DNA from: Lachnospiraceae bacterium UBA3762
GTDB taxonomy: Bacteria; Bacillota; Clostridia; Lachnospirales; Lachnospiraceae
NCBI GenBank assembly: GCA_002371615.1
Contig: DFGA01000006.1
Location: forward strand, 1-64,000
Direction of reading: 5' to 3'
DNA length: 64,000 nucleotides
The notes beneath the pieces are model-generated. The model was not told the DNA's origin, made no database searches, and saw only the letters and a program-made list of their open reading frames with translations. A program made the translations under genes and the position numbers. Shown one piece after another: positions 37,228 to 45,641 of this stretch. Every line of letters begins with the position of its first letter. Position 1 is the first letter of the stretch.

Positions 37228-38489
37228 TTAAGATCCGTTATCTCTTTTCTGTCTATAATATATGCATTTTGGACAAATACCGACTGCTCTTCGATAAGAT
37301 CATGCATAGCCCCCGCATTATCGTCATCATCTCCGTAAGTATACCAGTTTTCCACACTGTTACCGTATTTTGAGAGAAAATCCCTTAGGGAATCGGTATT
37401 ATCCGGACCGCCTCCGCCTATAAAAGTAACTGTACCGTCACCTTCTCTTATCAGATATCCTTCGGTGTCGCCCCCGTCCGGTTTGAACTCATAAATGCTG
37501 CATCTGCTGTTAATATCATCCTGAAGGTTGACCGTTGCCGCATATAATCTGTTGATCTTATTGTTAAGAACAAATACGGTCGCCACAAGCAGTACGGCAA
37601 GAATTCCCAACCCGATTGCAAGATTCCTCGCATTTACTATTTTGTGCTTTTTCATATCCCATTCCTCCGAATATCCGTCTTCATGATCATCTTCATTATC
37701 TTCCGCCCTGTATGCCTGAAGATAGTTTATAACGATCACGGCAGCAATATTTAATATACCGTGAACAATAAACACCCAGAAACCAAACCACGTCAAAAGC
37801 AAAGTGACCGGTATCATTTTCTCTGACAAAAAGCCCCATATATTCAACATCAGGACCGCAGTAAGGGCAATCAGCGTTTTTCTCCATGTTATGCACACCG
37901 TCCGTATCACTTCAAAATAGCACAGATAATACAAAAGTATGAGGGGAGCCGGCATGATCACATGCACAAGAGCCAGGGGGTGTACATGCATAACGGATGA
38001 TACGGCCCCTATAAACAGAAATACCGGTTCATTAACCGAAAGGATTCCCGTATCATATACCAAAGCGGCTGTTCCCATCCCGCGAAGCGCCGAAATATTA
38101 TCGTTTTGACAGCGTATAACAGCGACGATCTGAAATACTATCACAAGAGCGATCACGCTCAGCCACAGCATATCCGCAGTCCCGATACGGGTATCAGCTC
38201 CATATGACCCGCGAATCCCCATTCGCCGACGGACAATTACACTCAATATCCCAACGACCGAAACAGCAAACGCAATGATCAATACGCCTGTTGACGCGTA
38301 AATTCCGAAAAGAGAGCCTGCAAAACATATTGCCATTCCCAGAAGCATCAGAAGACAGCCCCCGAAAGCCAGCCTGAAGCAAAGCGAGCATCTGGCCTTA
38401 AGCGATACAAGAATGATATCACCCCACCCGCCGATAAAAAAGGCGATCAAATAAAATACAACAAACGCAGCAATACTCTTTTGTATCAA
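37224..38489 (-). CDS. membrane protein with degenerate metallo-beta-lactamase-like tail
   Basis: 421 residues from TTG 38489, which has a full AAGGAGGTGA site nine bases upstream. Residues 1-260 hold about eight helices and a loop layout like that of 36166-37227. A very acidic linker follows (about 262-277), a single helix near 290-308, and then a tail that reads like the start of a ComEC-type metallo-beta-lactamase fold: a strand-Gly-Gly segment GTVTFIGGGGPDNT, then NWYTYGDDDDNAGAMHDLIE where HPDDDHIGG would be expected. Both metal-binding His are lost and the rest of the fold is missing. An internal GGAGG precedes Met279. Function unknown. Confidence 0.7.
   Translation of the reverse strand: MIQKSIAAFVVFYLIAFFIGGWGDIILVSLKARCSLCFRLAFGGCLLMLLGMAICFAGSLFGIYASTGVLIIAFAVSVVGILSVIVRRRMGIRGSYGADTRIGTADMLWLSVIALVIVFQIVAVIRCQNDNISALRGMGTAALVYDTGILSVNEPVFLFIGAVSSVMHVHPLALVHVIMPAPLILLYYLCYFEVIRTVCITWRKTLIALTAVLMLNIWGFLSEKMIPVTLLLTWFGFWVFIVHGILNIAAVIVINYLQAYRAEDNEDDHEDGYSEEWDMKKHKIVNARNLAIGLGILAVLLVATVFVLNNKINRLYAATVNLQDDINSRCSIYEFKPDGGDTEGYLIREGDGTVTFIGGGGPDNTDSLRDFLSKYGNSVENWYTYGDDDDNAGAMHDLIEEQSVFVQNAYIIDRKEITDLK
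37655..37668 (-). promoter_or_regulatory. internal ribosome site before Met279 of the preceding frame
   Basis: GGAGG at 37668-37664 lies eight bases before an in-frame ATG at 37655-37653. Initiation there would give a 143-residue single-helix protein carrying only the degenerate metallo-beta-lactamase-like segment (37224-37655). Either a nested gene product or the scar of a fusion of two genes. Confidence 0.45.
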
Positions 38490-39181
38490 GGAGCCTTCAC
38501 CTCCTTGTATACCACATACGGTCCGGTCTCATAAAACAACTCATATCCATACCTGGTGATAGGCACTTCCGGCCATAAATCGCTTGATAATACTACATAT
38601 TCACAACCGCACGCATGCGAAGAGTCTGCAACTTTCTTCATATCGGGGTGATTCTTTTTTAGTTCATTATAAGCATTTCTTACATACTCGTTTGTACCGG
38701 ATATATCTTCTTCAGACTCATCAAACATAAGGGTGAATGCGGATGAATACGCATCAAAATAGAGCCCCCATCCCGGCATCGTAAGGACAGACGGGGCATC
38801 CGAATCATCCAATACGGCATCCATGGCTTCAACAAGTTGTGACGGGATATGGAGTTCATTTTCAGCTACTGCGTTCATGTCGGAAGACAACACGTTTTCT
38901 CCCGATGATACTATAGCCAGGACACATACGGCGGATGAGAAAATCACGCAAAGTATCCTTTGTACAGCGCTACTTTCTTTTGATCCGGTAATTTTGTCTA
39001 TAACAGCCGCAACAGCGCATCCGATCGTGCCAAGCACGGACAGTATAACCGGTCTTTTATGGAGCGCTATATCCGAAACGGCAAGAACCGCCACAGATAC
39101 CGCAAACAATGTCAGAACAGTCCCATTCCCCAGAAAAAGTCTGTATGATGTATATAATTCGCCAAGCAGTTCTCTTATCAT
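38486..39181 (-). CDS. small membrane protein with C-terminal soluble domain
   Basis: 231 residues: three or four helices up to about 95, then a soluble domain with QLVEAMDAVLDDSDAPSVL and MPGWGLYFDAYSSAF, ending in ACGCEYVVLSSDLWPE and FYETGPYVVYKEV. The closing YVVL...Y..G.YV.YK pattern recurs at the end of 35269-36162, so the two share a domain. It lies one base after the 483-residue membrane gene and overlaps the next by four, with a consensus ribosome site for the next gene inside its 3' end. Function unknown. Confidence 0.65.
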   Translation of the reverse strand: MIRELLGELYTSYRLFLGNGTVLTLFAVSVAVLAVSDIALHKRPVILSVLGTIGCAVAAVIDKITGSKESSAVQRILCVIFSSAVCVLAIVSSGENVLSSDMNAVAENELHIPSQLVEAMDAVLDDSDAPSVLTMPGWGLYFDAYSSAFTLMFDESEEDISGTNEYVRNAYNELKKNHPDMKKVADSSHACGCEYVVLSSDLWPEVPITRYGYELFYETGPYVVYKEVKAP

Positions 39182-39182
39182 A

Positions 39183-40634
39183 TCATACCACCGGATAAGC
39201 CTTATCCTTATCTTTACACAGAAGCATACGGATCAGTATTAAGATCACATAAAAATATGCCATGATATAAACAGGAAAATAGTATTTGAAGTATGATGCC
39301 GGAGCCAGAATAAACACTATGAACCAGTGCGCCGCAAGACCTCCTGATACAAACAGACTGTACCACTTTTTCTTTATCAGACTGTAAATGGCCATGGCAA
39401 AGATCACCAAAACAGGGACGAAGAGATTGTATGAAAGAGTTTTTACAACACTGACCGCAAACCTTACCAATCCTTTCACACCCCCGTCCGGCAATTCTAT
39501 ATGAAACGGCATGGCAGCGTAGCAGAAGGCTCCCCATCTGGTTTTGATGAATACGTCCGGATTATTAATAAATATTCTTTTAAGAGCTTCACTGTACTCA
39601 TAAAACTCCGCATCACCGGCATTCTCCCTGACACCTGTGAACCCTTCTTTGTACAGTATAAGAACATCCTCATAATTGATGTCTTCATAATACTCATTGA
39701 TCGCCTTAACGGTATCAAGTGACAGATATCTGTCGACAATCTCAAGATCGGCGGCATTTTTTGTAAGATCCAGCCCGTTTCTGTACATATTGGTGATCGT
39801 ATATGCATAAAAAGGCTTCATTCTGTCATTGGCTGCTCCGTCAAGATTGGAAGATGTGGCTCCGTTTTGAGGTATCCATATAATGTACTGTATAAGAAAA
39901 TATCCCAGGAACAGCAATACCGCCGTCTTAGGCTTGCGAAGCACCGGGTATACTATCAGTAACAGAAGCGGTATAAGAACCGCCAGATAGATTCCCTCGG
40001 TTCTCCACTGGGTCAGCACGGCTCCCCCGATCATAAGAATAATGATACTGCGGTCAGGCTCCTTTTTTTCCAAATAATCAAACAGAAGTTTGGCAAAGGT
40101 GGCAAGATAGATGAGAAAATAGATCGGCAGGCGGTGTGCACTGGTCGTATAGGCTATAACAGGATAGAGAAGAAACAGTATGTACATACCCATCCCGCTT
40201 TTGGGACCGTAATACTCCTTCGTGCGGTATACGCAATAACCCACAACAAAAAATTCTATAATGACCTTGGTAATAATAGGACCGTACGAAAAAGGAATCA
40301 GGATCAAAGAAACAATATAATAATAGACGGTCATGTAGTTAAACCACGTATCGTGTATCAGATGAGTCGCATCATTCAGTATCGAATACTCGTCATTGGT
40401 CAAAAATCCCTCCGGAAGTTTAATGACAAGTACTGCGATTAGTACGGGAAGATACGGCAGACCGCATTTGACAACTTCGAAGAGGCCTCTTCCCTCTTTG
40501 TCTCTTTTTTTAATTATCAGATACAATCCGTATACAAATAAGACTATCACAATAAGTGCCAGCAGTGCACAAACGCAAAAGTCGGTCATTGCAAGAGAAT
40601 ATCTTTCATCTGTCTGGTCCGGAAAAATAAACAT
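39183..40634 (-). CDS. polytopic membrane protein, GT-C-like
   Basis: First gene of the polysaccharide operon. 483 residues with about 12 helices. After the second helix comes LTNDEYSILNDA, where an acidic pair (Asp-Glu) sits at the place expected for the catalytic acids of GT-C glycosyltransferases, and a long extracytoplasmic segment lies between about 260 and 370. This suggests a lipid-phosphate-sugar-dependent transferase (inference). The ATG at 40634 has only a weak ribosome site (CGGGA); the leader from the promoter at 40684-40712 is about 43 bases. Confidence 0.65.
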   Translation of the reverse strand: MFIFPDQTDERYSLAMTDFCVCALLALIVIVLFVYGLYLIIKKRDKEGRGLFEVVKCGLPYLPVLIAVLVIKLPEGFLTNDEYSILNDATHLIHDTWFNYMTVYYYIVSLILIPFSYGPIITKVIIEFFVVGYCVYRTKEYYGPKSGMGMYILFLLYPVIAYTTSAHRLPIYFLIYLATFAKLLFDYLEKKEPDRSIIILMIGGAVLTQWRTEGIYLAVLIPLLLLIVYPVLRKPKTAVLLFLGYFLIQYIIWIPQNGATSSNLDGAANDRMKPFYAYTITNMYRNGLDLTKNAADLEIVDRYLSLDTVKAINEYYEDINYEDVLILYKEGFTGVRENAGDAEFYEYSEALKRIFINNPDVFIKTRWGAFCYAAMPFHIELPDGGVKGLVRFAVSVVKTLSYNLFVPVLVIFAMAIYSLIKKKWYSLFVSGGLAAHWFIVFILAPASYFKYYFPVYIMAYFYVILILIRMLLCKDKDKAYPVV

Positions 40635-40662
40635 TTTTTGTGTCCCGATTTCACTTTATCAA

Positions 40663-40691
40663 TTGCAATTAAAAACAATGATAAGTATACT
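40663..40691 (+). promoter_or_regulatory. rfbD promoter
   Basis: TTGCAA (40663-40668), 17 bases, TATACT (40686-40691) on the plus strand. Transcription would begin near 40698, giving a leader of about 40 bases to the TTG start. The -35 lies in the palindrome AATTGCAATT (40661-40670). Confidence 0.7.
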
Positions 40692-40712
40692 ATATTTTGT
40701 AGTTGTAAGCAA
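40684..40712 (-). promoter_or_regulatory. promoter of the polysaccharide operon
   Basis: On the minus strand TTGCTT (40712-40707), 17 bases, TATACT (40689-40684). Its -10 shares six bases of the palindrome AGTATACT (40684-40691) with the rfbD promoter on the other strand, so RNA polymerase probably cannot open both at once. Confidence 0.6.
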
Positions 40713-40737
40713 AACTGACAACAGGAGGAAAACTCTT

Positions 40738-41607
40738 TTGAAAAAAATAATAGTTACCGGAAGCAACGGGCAGTTAGGCCGTGCCATCAGATCATTATGC
40801 AGCAGTGCCGATTATGAACTCATCAATACGGATTTCGGTGTACAGGGCCTGGTCGATCTGGATATTACCGATCTTGACAGTGTTATCGGCTTTTGCAGGG
40901 AGGTCAAACCCTATGCCGTTATTAACTGTGCGGCACATACGAATGTAGATGCATGTGAAGTACAGGTCGATGCCGCTCACAAAATAAATGCGATCGGTCC
41001 CAGAAATCTGGCAATCGCAACTGCAGAAACCGGAGCAAAACTTGTACATATATCAACTGATTACGTATTCTCGGGAGAAGGCACCAGACCGTATACCGAA
41101 TTTGATCCACCCGCTCCGAAGGCTATGTACGGAATAACAAAACTTGCCGGTGAAAACTTTGTCCGTCAGTTTTCCGAACACTTCTTCATAATACGTACAG
41201 CCTGGCTGTACGGTGACGGAAAAAACTTTGTAAAGACTATGCTGCGTCTTGCGGATAGTCATGACAATATAAGCGTTGTTAATGATCAGGTGGGTTCTCC
41301 AACGAGTGCGAACGAACTTGCGAAAGCCGTACTCTCCCTTGTTCCTACCGAGAATTACGGATTGTTCCACGGTACATGTGAAGGGCAATGTTCATGGGCT
41401 GATTTTGCAAAAGCAATATTTGCTGCTGCAGGAAAAAACACAGTGGTAACACCCGTAACGAGCGAACAGTACAAAGAAATGAATCCCGCTTCTGCCGACA
41501 GACCGCATTTTTCGGTTCTCGAAAACTATATGTTCAGGTTAACGGGCGGATATGGATTTGCGGACTGGGAAAAGGCTCTGGCTGAGTACATGCCGGACTT
41601 AATGTAA
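40738..41607 (+). CDS. rfbD: dTDP-4-dehydrorhamnose reductase
   Basis: Last step of dTDP-L-rhamnose synthesis, NADPH-dependent. Start: TTG 40738 with AGGAGG at 40723-40728, nine bases upstream, giving 289 residues. The open frame continues upstream to 40396, but that part is antisense to the membrane gene and lies before the promoter. Motifs: IIVTGSNGQLGRAI at the N-terminus, NCAAHTNVDACE, STDYVFSG, and YGITKLAGE with the catalytic Tyr and Lys. The only plus-strand gene in the window; it converges on the YuiD-type gene with seven bases between stops and no clear terminator. Confidence 0.94.
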   Translation: MKKIIVTGSNGQLGRAIRSLCSSADYELINTDFGVQGLVDLDITDLDSVIGFCREVKPYAVINCAAHTNVDACEVQVDAAHKINAIGPRNLAIATAETGAKLVHISTDYVFSGEGTRPYTEFDPPAPKAMYGITKLAGENFVRQFSEHFFIIRTAWLYGDGKNFVKTMLRLADSHDNISVVNDQVGSPTSANELAKAVLSLVPTENYGLFHGTCEGQCSWADFAKAIFAAAGKNTVVTPVTSEQYKEMNPASADRPHFSVLENYMFRLTGGYGFADWEKALAEYMPDLM

Positions 41608-41614
41608 TGATCAA

Positions 41615-42085
41615 TTACTTCCATATGAAGTGAAGCACAACGGCGACAAGCACCCCGAGTGCGGCACCGATCTGAACCTGAAACGGTGTATGGCCTATCA
41701 GTTCCTTTAGTTTATCATGTGAAAATCTTGGCGGATTATCCTTTAATTTGGCAAAATACTCCATCAGCTCATTAAGGATCACCGCCTGATTGCCTGTCTC
41801 TCTTCTTACCCCGCTGGCATCTACCATAACTACTATCGCAAATATAACAGCAAATGCAAATTCAAATGACGCTACTCCCGCTGTAAATGCCGTCATAGTC
41901 GCAAGTGCGGTAACTGTAGACGCATGGGAGCTGGGCATACCGCCGTTTCCGGTAAACAACCTTTTAACGCTGAACTCGTGGTCCATTATTCCTTCTATAA
42001 CGGACTTTACTATCTGGGCTGTAAAATACCCCGCAAAGGCCGTCATCAGTATTCTGTTTGATACTATCTGTCTGATAATATCCAT
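41615..42085 (-). CDS. divergent PAP2 / YuiD-family membrane protein
   Basis: 156 residues, four or five helices. GNGGMPSSHASTVTAL, VMVDASGVRRETGNQAVILN and IGHTPFQVQIGAALGV mark the YuiD/DUF212 family, related to acid phosphatase/vanadium haloperoxidase (PAP2) enzymes that act on lipid phosphates such as undecaprenyl pyrophosphate; the precise substrate is not known. AAGGTG lies upstream of the ATG. It comes after the strong terminator at 42100-42126, so expression relies on read-through or an internal promoter. Confidence 0.85.
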   Translation of the reverse strand: MDIIRQIVSNRILMTAFAGYFTAQIVKSVIEGIMDHEFSVKRLFTGNGGMPSSHASTVTALATMTAFTAGVASFEFAFAVIFAIVVMVDASGVRRETGNQAVILNELMEYFAKLKDNPPRFSHDKLKELIGHTPFQVQIGAALGVLVAVVLHFIWK

Positions 42086-42099
42086 TTGTCACCTTTCGC

Positions 42100-42126
42100 A
42101 AAAAAAGGCTCCGCACCCGCGGAGCC
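42100..42126 (-). terminator. strong intrinsic terminator of the mbl-cdaR-HPr operon
   Basis: Perfect 8-base-pair stem GGCTCCGC / GCGGAGCC with a 4-base loop, followed on the minus strand by seven T. It lies six bases beyond the HPr stop. Confidence 0.88.
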
Positions 42127-42132
42127 GTATAA

Positions 42133-42396
42133 TTATTCACCTAAACCGCTATCCACTGCATTGACAAGCGCCTGCAAAGCTTCTGACTCATCATCGCCAT
42201 CACAGACAAATTCAATCTCATCGCCGCATTTGACGCATGCCCCCAACACGCTCAAAACGCTTTTTGCATTTGCTGTACTCTCACGAAACGAAAATGTGAT
42301 CAAAGACTTGTATTTCATTGCTTCTTTGCACAGTATTCCGGCCGGTCTCAAATGCAGACCCGTAGGGTTCTTGATTACGACCCTCTGACTAACCAT
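42133..42396 (-). CDS. HPr-family phosphocarrier
   Basis: 87 residues from ATG 42396 with GGAGG 11 bases upstream; the upstream ATG at 42414 is itself part of that ribosome site. NPTGLHLRPAGI carries the phosphorylated His15 and NAKSVLSVLGA the regulatory Ser46 region. It could be ptsH of the sugar phosphotransferase system or a regulatory HPr. It lies last in the operon, after cdaR, without a ptsI partner, which fits a regulatory or nitrogen-type HPr as well as the general one. Confidence 0.88.
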   Translation of the reverse strand: MVSQRVVIKNPTGLHLRPAGILCKEAMKYKSLITFSFRESTANAKSVLSVLGACVKCGDEIEFVCDGDDESEALQALVNAVDSGLGE

Positions 42397-42452
42397 AAGA
42401 GCTACTTCCTCCATTCTGAAAAATATGCACCCCTAACGGGATGATTATACCA

Positions 42453-43787
42453 CTATTCATCCAAAACCACAACCGGAGTCTCCGCTCCTGTTTGTGTGCC
42501 GACATGATCAACAACAACCATAAGAGAGACCGGATTGGTAAGTGAAACACCAGAAGGAAAGTCAAACTCCACCAGTCCGTCACTCTCCCCTACTATGATC
42601 GGAGCGCCTTCATGTTCGGGCAGGGGAGCATTTCTCGGCACAAGAGCCGAAGCATCTATCTTTCCTATCGCCAAATCACCGCTGTATCTGTCATATGCAT
42701 CACCGATACCCTGTATCTCCACAGGAAATGTTGCTCCTATGTCAACTATGTTAACCGCATATCCATCCGGTACATTCTCCACGGTAATATTGGAAATCGG
42801 TACATCTATTACTTTGCGAAGGTTCTGGCTAACACCTATTGTCACATTCACGTTACCGTCGAATTCATTATCGGCAAAAACAACACCCGAAGGCAGATAA
42901 TCGGATATATCTACCGTAGTCGTAACATCCGAAGATGCCCCCTCTACCGAAACCTGATCGGGAGATATATAGACCACTTCCATATCCTCGTAGTTCTCTC
43001 CCTTACCCGCAATAATGACGCTTGAAGGTTCGGTTATAACAGCTCCGGTAGTTCCAAAGCCTGCGGCGGGTGTACCCGAAAAGCCGCTCGATACCGGAAT
43101 AGTCTTTGTTGCATATATAGTATACTTGATCTCGGTAACCGTTCTTGAAAGCGTGATCCTATCATCTTCAATAAGTTCGTTGTCGGACGTATACGCATAA
43201 AGCGGTTCGGTAACCGAAAGATCCCTGCTGACCCCCGTGATATCCGCAGAAGCCATCACCTTGGATATTTGCGAAATAACAGATTCAGGTCCGCTGACAA
43301 CTACCGAAGCAAGCGGATTATCAACTCCCGAAAGTACATATCCCTCTGCCGGTTCACCCTCGTACCCGATGGTTACAGCCACGTCTTTCTTGATAAGGTT
43401 TTCTATCTTCAGTTTTACACTTGAACTCCTTGTGGTAACCGAGTCAATCCTGTCCGAAAACCGCGTGCTTCTGACTTCAATAGGAATCGTATCAAGCGTC
43501 GTCAACTGCTTCAGATCAGCCGTGGCTCTGATATAGTCTCTGCTCATTCCGTCTATCACGGATCTGTGTGCCGTAACAACTACATTGATCAATGCCGAAT
43601 CGGCCAGAACATCATAGCACTTTCCCTGTTCCGTCAGTACATCTCCGTTTAATATTTCCACCGGAATACCTGTATATGTTTTGCTGATGATCGGATCATC
43701 AACATTAACCACAACAAGCCATAGAACAAATGCCGCCAGAACGGATATGATCTTGAGGCCGAGATTTTTGGTAAATAATGTCTTCAT
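42453..43787 (-). CDS. cdaR: CdaR (YbbR-domain) regulator of diadenylate cyclase
   Basis: 444 residues with one N-terminal helix (FTKNLGLKIISVLAAFVLWL) and about four YbbR repeats outside the membrane, each with a strand pattern such as EPLYAYTSDNELIEDD. Partner of CdaA; modulates its activity at the membrane. Overlaps cdaA by four bases. In many Firmicutes glmM follows cdaR; here an HPr-like gene follows instead. Length is in the usual range (about 400-480). Confidence 0.9.
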   Translation of the reverse strand: MKTLFTKNLGLKIISVLAAFVLWLVVVNVDDPIISKTYTGIPVEILNGDVLTEQGKCYDVLADSALINVVVTAHRSVIDGMSRDYIRATADLKQLTTLDTIPIEVRSTRFSDRIDSVTTRSSSVKLKIENLIKKDVAVTIGYEGEPAEGYVLSGVDNPLASVVVSGPESVISQISKVMASADITGVSRDLSVTEPLYAYTSDNELIEDDRITLSRTVTEIKYTIYATKTIPVSSGFSGTPAAGFGTTGAVITEPSSVIIAGKGENYEDMEVVYISPDQVSVEGASSDVTTTVDISDYLPSGVVFADNEFDGNVNVTIGVSQNLRKVIDVPISNITVENVPDGYAVNIVDIGATFPVEIQGIGDAYDRYSGDLAIGKIDASALVPRNAPLPEHEGAPIIVGESDGLVEFDFPSGVSLTNPVSLMVVVDHVGTQTGAETPVVVLDE

Positions 43788-44659
43788 TTTTCGGCCTTTC
43801 TCTTAAATAAGCGAAATGACTTCTTCTCTTCGAATGTTTTGCCCTGGACTTTCCGCAACATTTCCTTCAGCTCGTCCATATCGACGTTTCTCGTCAGCTC
43901 TCCCTCATAGGCAACCGATACCCTTCCCGTTTCCTCGGAAACTATAACAGTCATCGAATCGGTCACCTCGGATATTCCCACACCCGCTCTGTGCCTTGTT
44001 CCGAGTTCTTTAGAAAGAGCCATATTCTCCGAAAGAGGAAGGTAACATGTTGCGGCAACTATCCTGTTTCCCTGTACTATAACAGCTCCGTCATGGAGCG
44101 GAGTATTGTGTTCAAATATGTTTATAAGAAGCTGGCTTGAAATGGCTGAATCAAGTATAATTCCGGTTTTTTCATAATCTGTCAGAGAATCGTTTTGTGC
44201 AACTACTATGAGAGCACCGGTCTTGGCTCTTCCCATTTCGAAGGCTCCTCTTGTGATCTCATTGATCGTCTCATCCGAGAAACGTTCTCCGGCAATTCTG
44301 TTATCAAACTGCAGCAGCGATGACAGTACCTTACGTCTTCCCAGCTGTTCAAGCGCTTTACGCAGTTCCGGCTGGAAAACTACCACCATTGCTGTTACCG
44401 CGACAGAGAATACATTCTTTGCGATCCAGAGAATCGTGGTCATCGAAAACATGGCGGCAACCATAACAAAAAGAAGGATAAAAATGATACCCTTCAGAAG
44501 CGACCACGCTTTTGACTCTTTGATCCACGACAGAACCTTATACAGCAAAACCGATATGATCAGTATTTCAACTATATCGGTCCATTTGATCGACGGGATC
44601 GAAAGCCATGTTACATAGCGTTCTGCAAATGAGGTTATGGATTCAATAATCTCAGACAT
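43784..44659 (-). CDS. cdaA: diadenylate cyclase CdaA (c-di-AMP synthase)
   Basis: Makes cyclic di-AMP, controlling potassium, osmotic and wall homeostasis. 291 residues: three N-terminal helices (about 20-90), then the DAC domain with LHDGAVIVQGNRIVAATC (DGA motif) and LGTRHRAGVGISEVTDSM (RHR motif), and a basic C-terminal tail. Start at ATG 44659 shares one base with the upstream gene. It belongs to the same operon as flagellar genes. Confidence 0.95.
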   Translation of the reverse strand: MSEIIESITSFAERYVTWLSIPSIKWTDIVEILIISVLLYKVLSWIKESKAWSLLKGIIFILLFVMVAAMFSMTTILWIAKNVFSVAVTAMVVVFQPELRKALEQLGRRKVLSSLLQFDNRIAGERFSDETINEITRGAFEMGRAKTGALIVVAQNDSLTDYEKTGIILDSAISSQLLINIFEHNTPLHDGAVIVQGNRIVAATCYLPLSENMALSKELGTRHRAGVGISEVTDSMTVIVSEETGRVSVAYEGELTRNVDMDELKEMLRKVQGKTFEEKKSFRLFKRKAEK

Positions 44660-45636
44660 TAAAAATCATCCTCATCATCAAAATCTCTGCGATCTCTTCG
44701 CGAAGCGGCACGTCTTGCCCTTGTTGCCGGAGCCTCCAGGGTTACCTTCGGAACCGCCTTGACATAATAGTAGTATTCATCATCCTCAAACTGAACATAT
44801 TCAGCCCTCGAATAGTCTACATTAAATATAAAGAACTGAAGAACCAGAACTATGAGCGATGATACAAACAGGCTGAGTATTGCTCCTCCGATGCTTATAT
44901 CCGCATCAAGTACCGCTGATGATACAAGAAGCACGACAAAGCATACGATCATCCCTGCCCCGAGTGCAATCTGCCATGAATAGTTGATCTTCAATCTTCT
45001 GATCATGTATACAACAATAAGTGTAACCGCAAATGTTACTATCATAGCGACCATTACATCATTCTTCAAAATACCGTCAATTACAGTCTTAAACCCTCCA
45101 AGCATACCCTCAACATCAAGTTCGCCTGATCCGCTCCCGCCAAGAGCATCCTGATGTTCACTGATATAGTGCAGAATATAATATACAGCCGTTCCGCAAC
45201 CTACCGATATGCATGAGATCGGATTTCCCACAAAGCCCATGGCAAGCGGCATAACGTAAGGAATATGCATCGCAAAGCAGATCGGCGTCAGAAGGACCGT
45301 TATTGAATCGTCGGGTGTGAACCTGAAATACAAGGCATACATTATAATAAAAACGAACAGAACCACAATTGCACATTCAAGCGAGAGTGCGTACATATGT
45401 GCCACGATCACAAGCCCGGCAGCCAGAACTATGACATTCGCCGGCAAAAATGAGCACAGCAGTGCAAGAATAAGTACTATTGCCGGATTTTTAAGTTTTG
45501 TCATGAATCCTACCTTGCCGTTTATGAGAATAAGAGCAAACAACATGGCAAGGAATTTAAGGACCGGAACAATATATGCTTCAAACCGTGTATAAAAACG
45601 TGTCAGTTGCTGTTTGACTACCAGTAATGACTCCAT
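44659..45636 (-). CDS. conserved membrane protein of unknown function
   Basis: 325 residues, about nine helices through residue 275, a loop near 165-185 rich in Gly, Asp and Ser, and an Arg-rich, acidic-ended tail (ATRARRAASRRDRRDF). I do not recognise the family; a segment FRFTPDDSITVLLTPICFAM suggests a transport or polymer-handling fold. Tightly coupled upstream to a small membrane protein and downstream to cdaA, so it may act with the cyclase. Confidence 0.65.
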   Translation of the reverse strand: MESLLVVKQQLTRFYTRFEAYIVPVLKFLAMLFALILINGKVGFMTKLKNPAIVLILALLCSFLPANVIVLAAGLVIVAHMYALSLECAIVVLFVFIIMYALYFRFTPDDSITVLLTPICFAMHIPYVMPLAMGFVGNPISCISVGCGTAVYYILHYISEHQDALGGSGSGELDVEGMLGGFKTVIDGILKNDVMVAMIVTFAVTLIVVYMIRRLKINYSWQIALGAGMIVCFVVLLVSSAVLDADISIGGAILSLFVSSLIVLVLQFFIFNVDYSRAEYVQFEDDEYYYYVKAVPKVTLEAPATRARRAASRRDRRDFDDEDDF

Positions 45637-45641
45637 CGTAT

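Noticed and set aside
40661..40670. palindrome AATTGCAATT as a regulator site
   Set aside because: Short and AT-rich; it contains the -35 hexamer, which is reason enough for its presence. Not reported as an operator.
40396..40737. upstream extension of the rfbD frame (114 codons)
   Set aside because: It lies over the start of the opposite-strand membrane gene and the promoter; the conserved protein begins at the TTG with an AGGAGG site at 40738.
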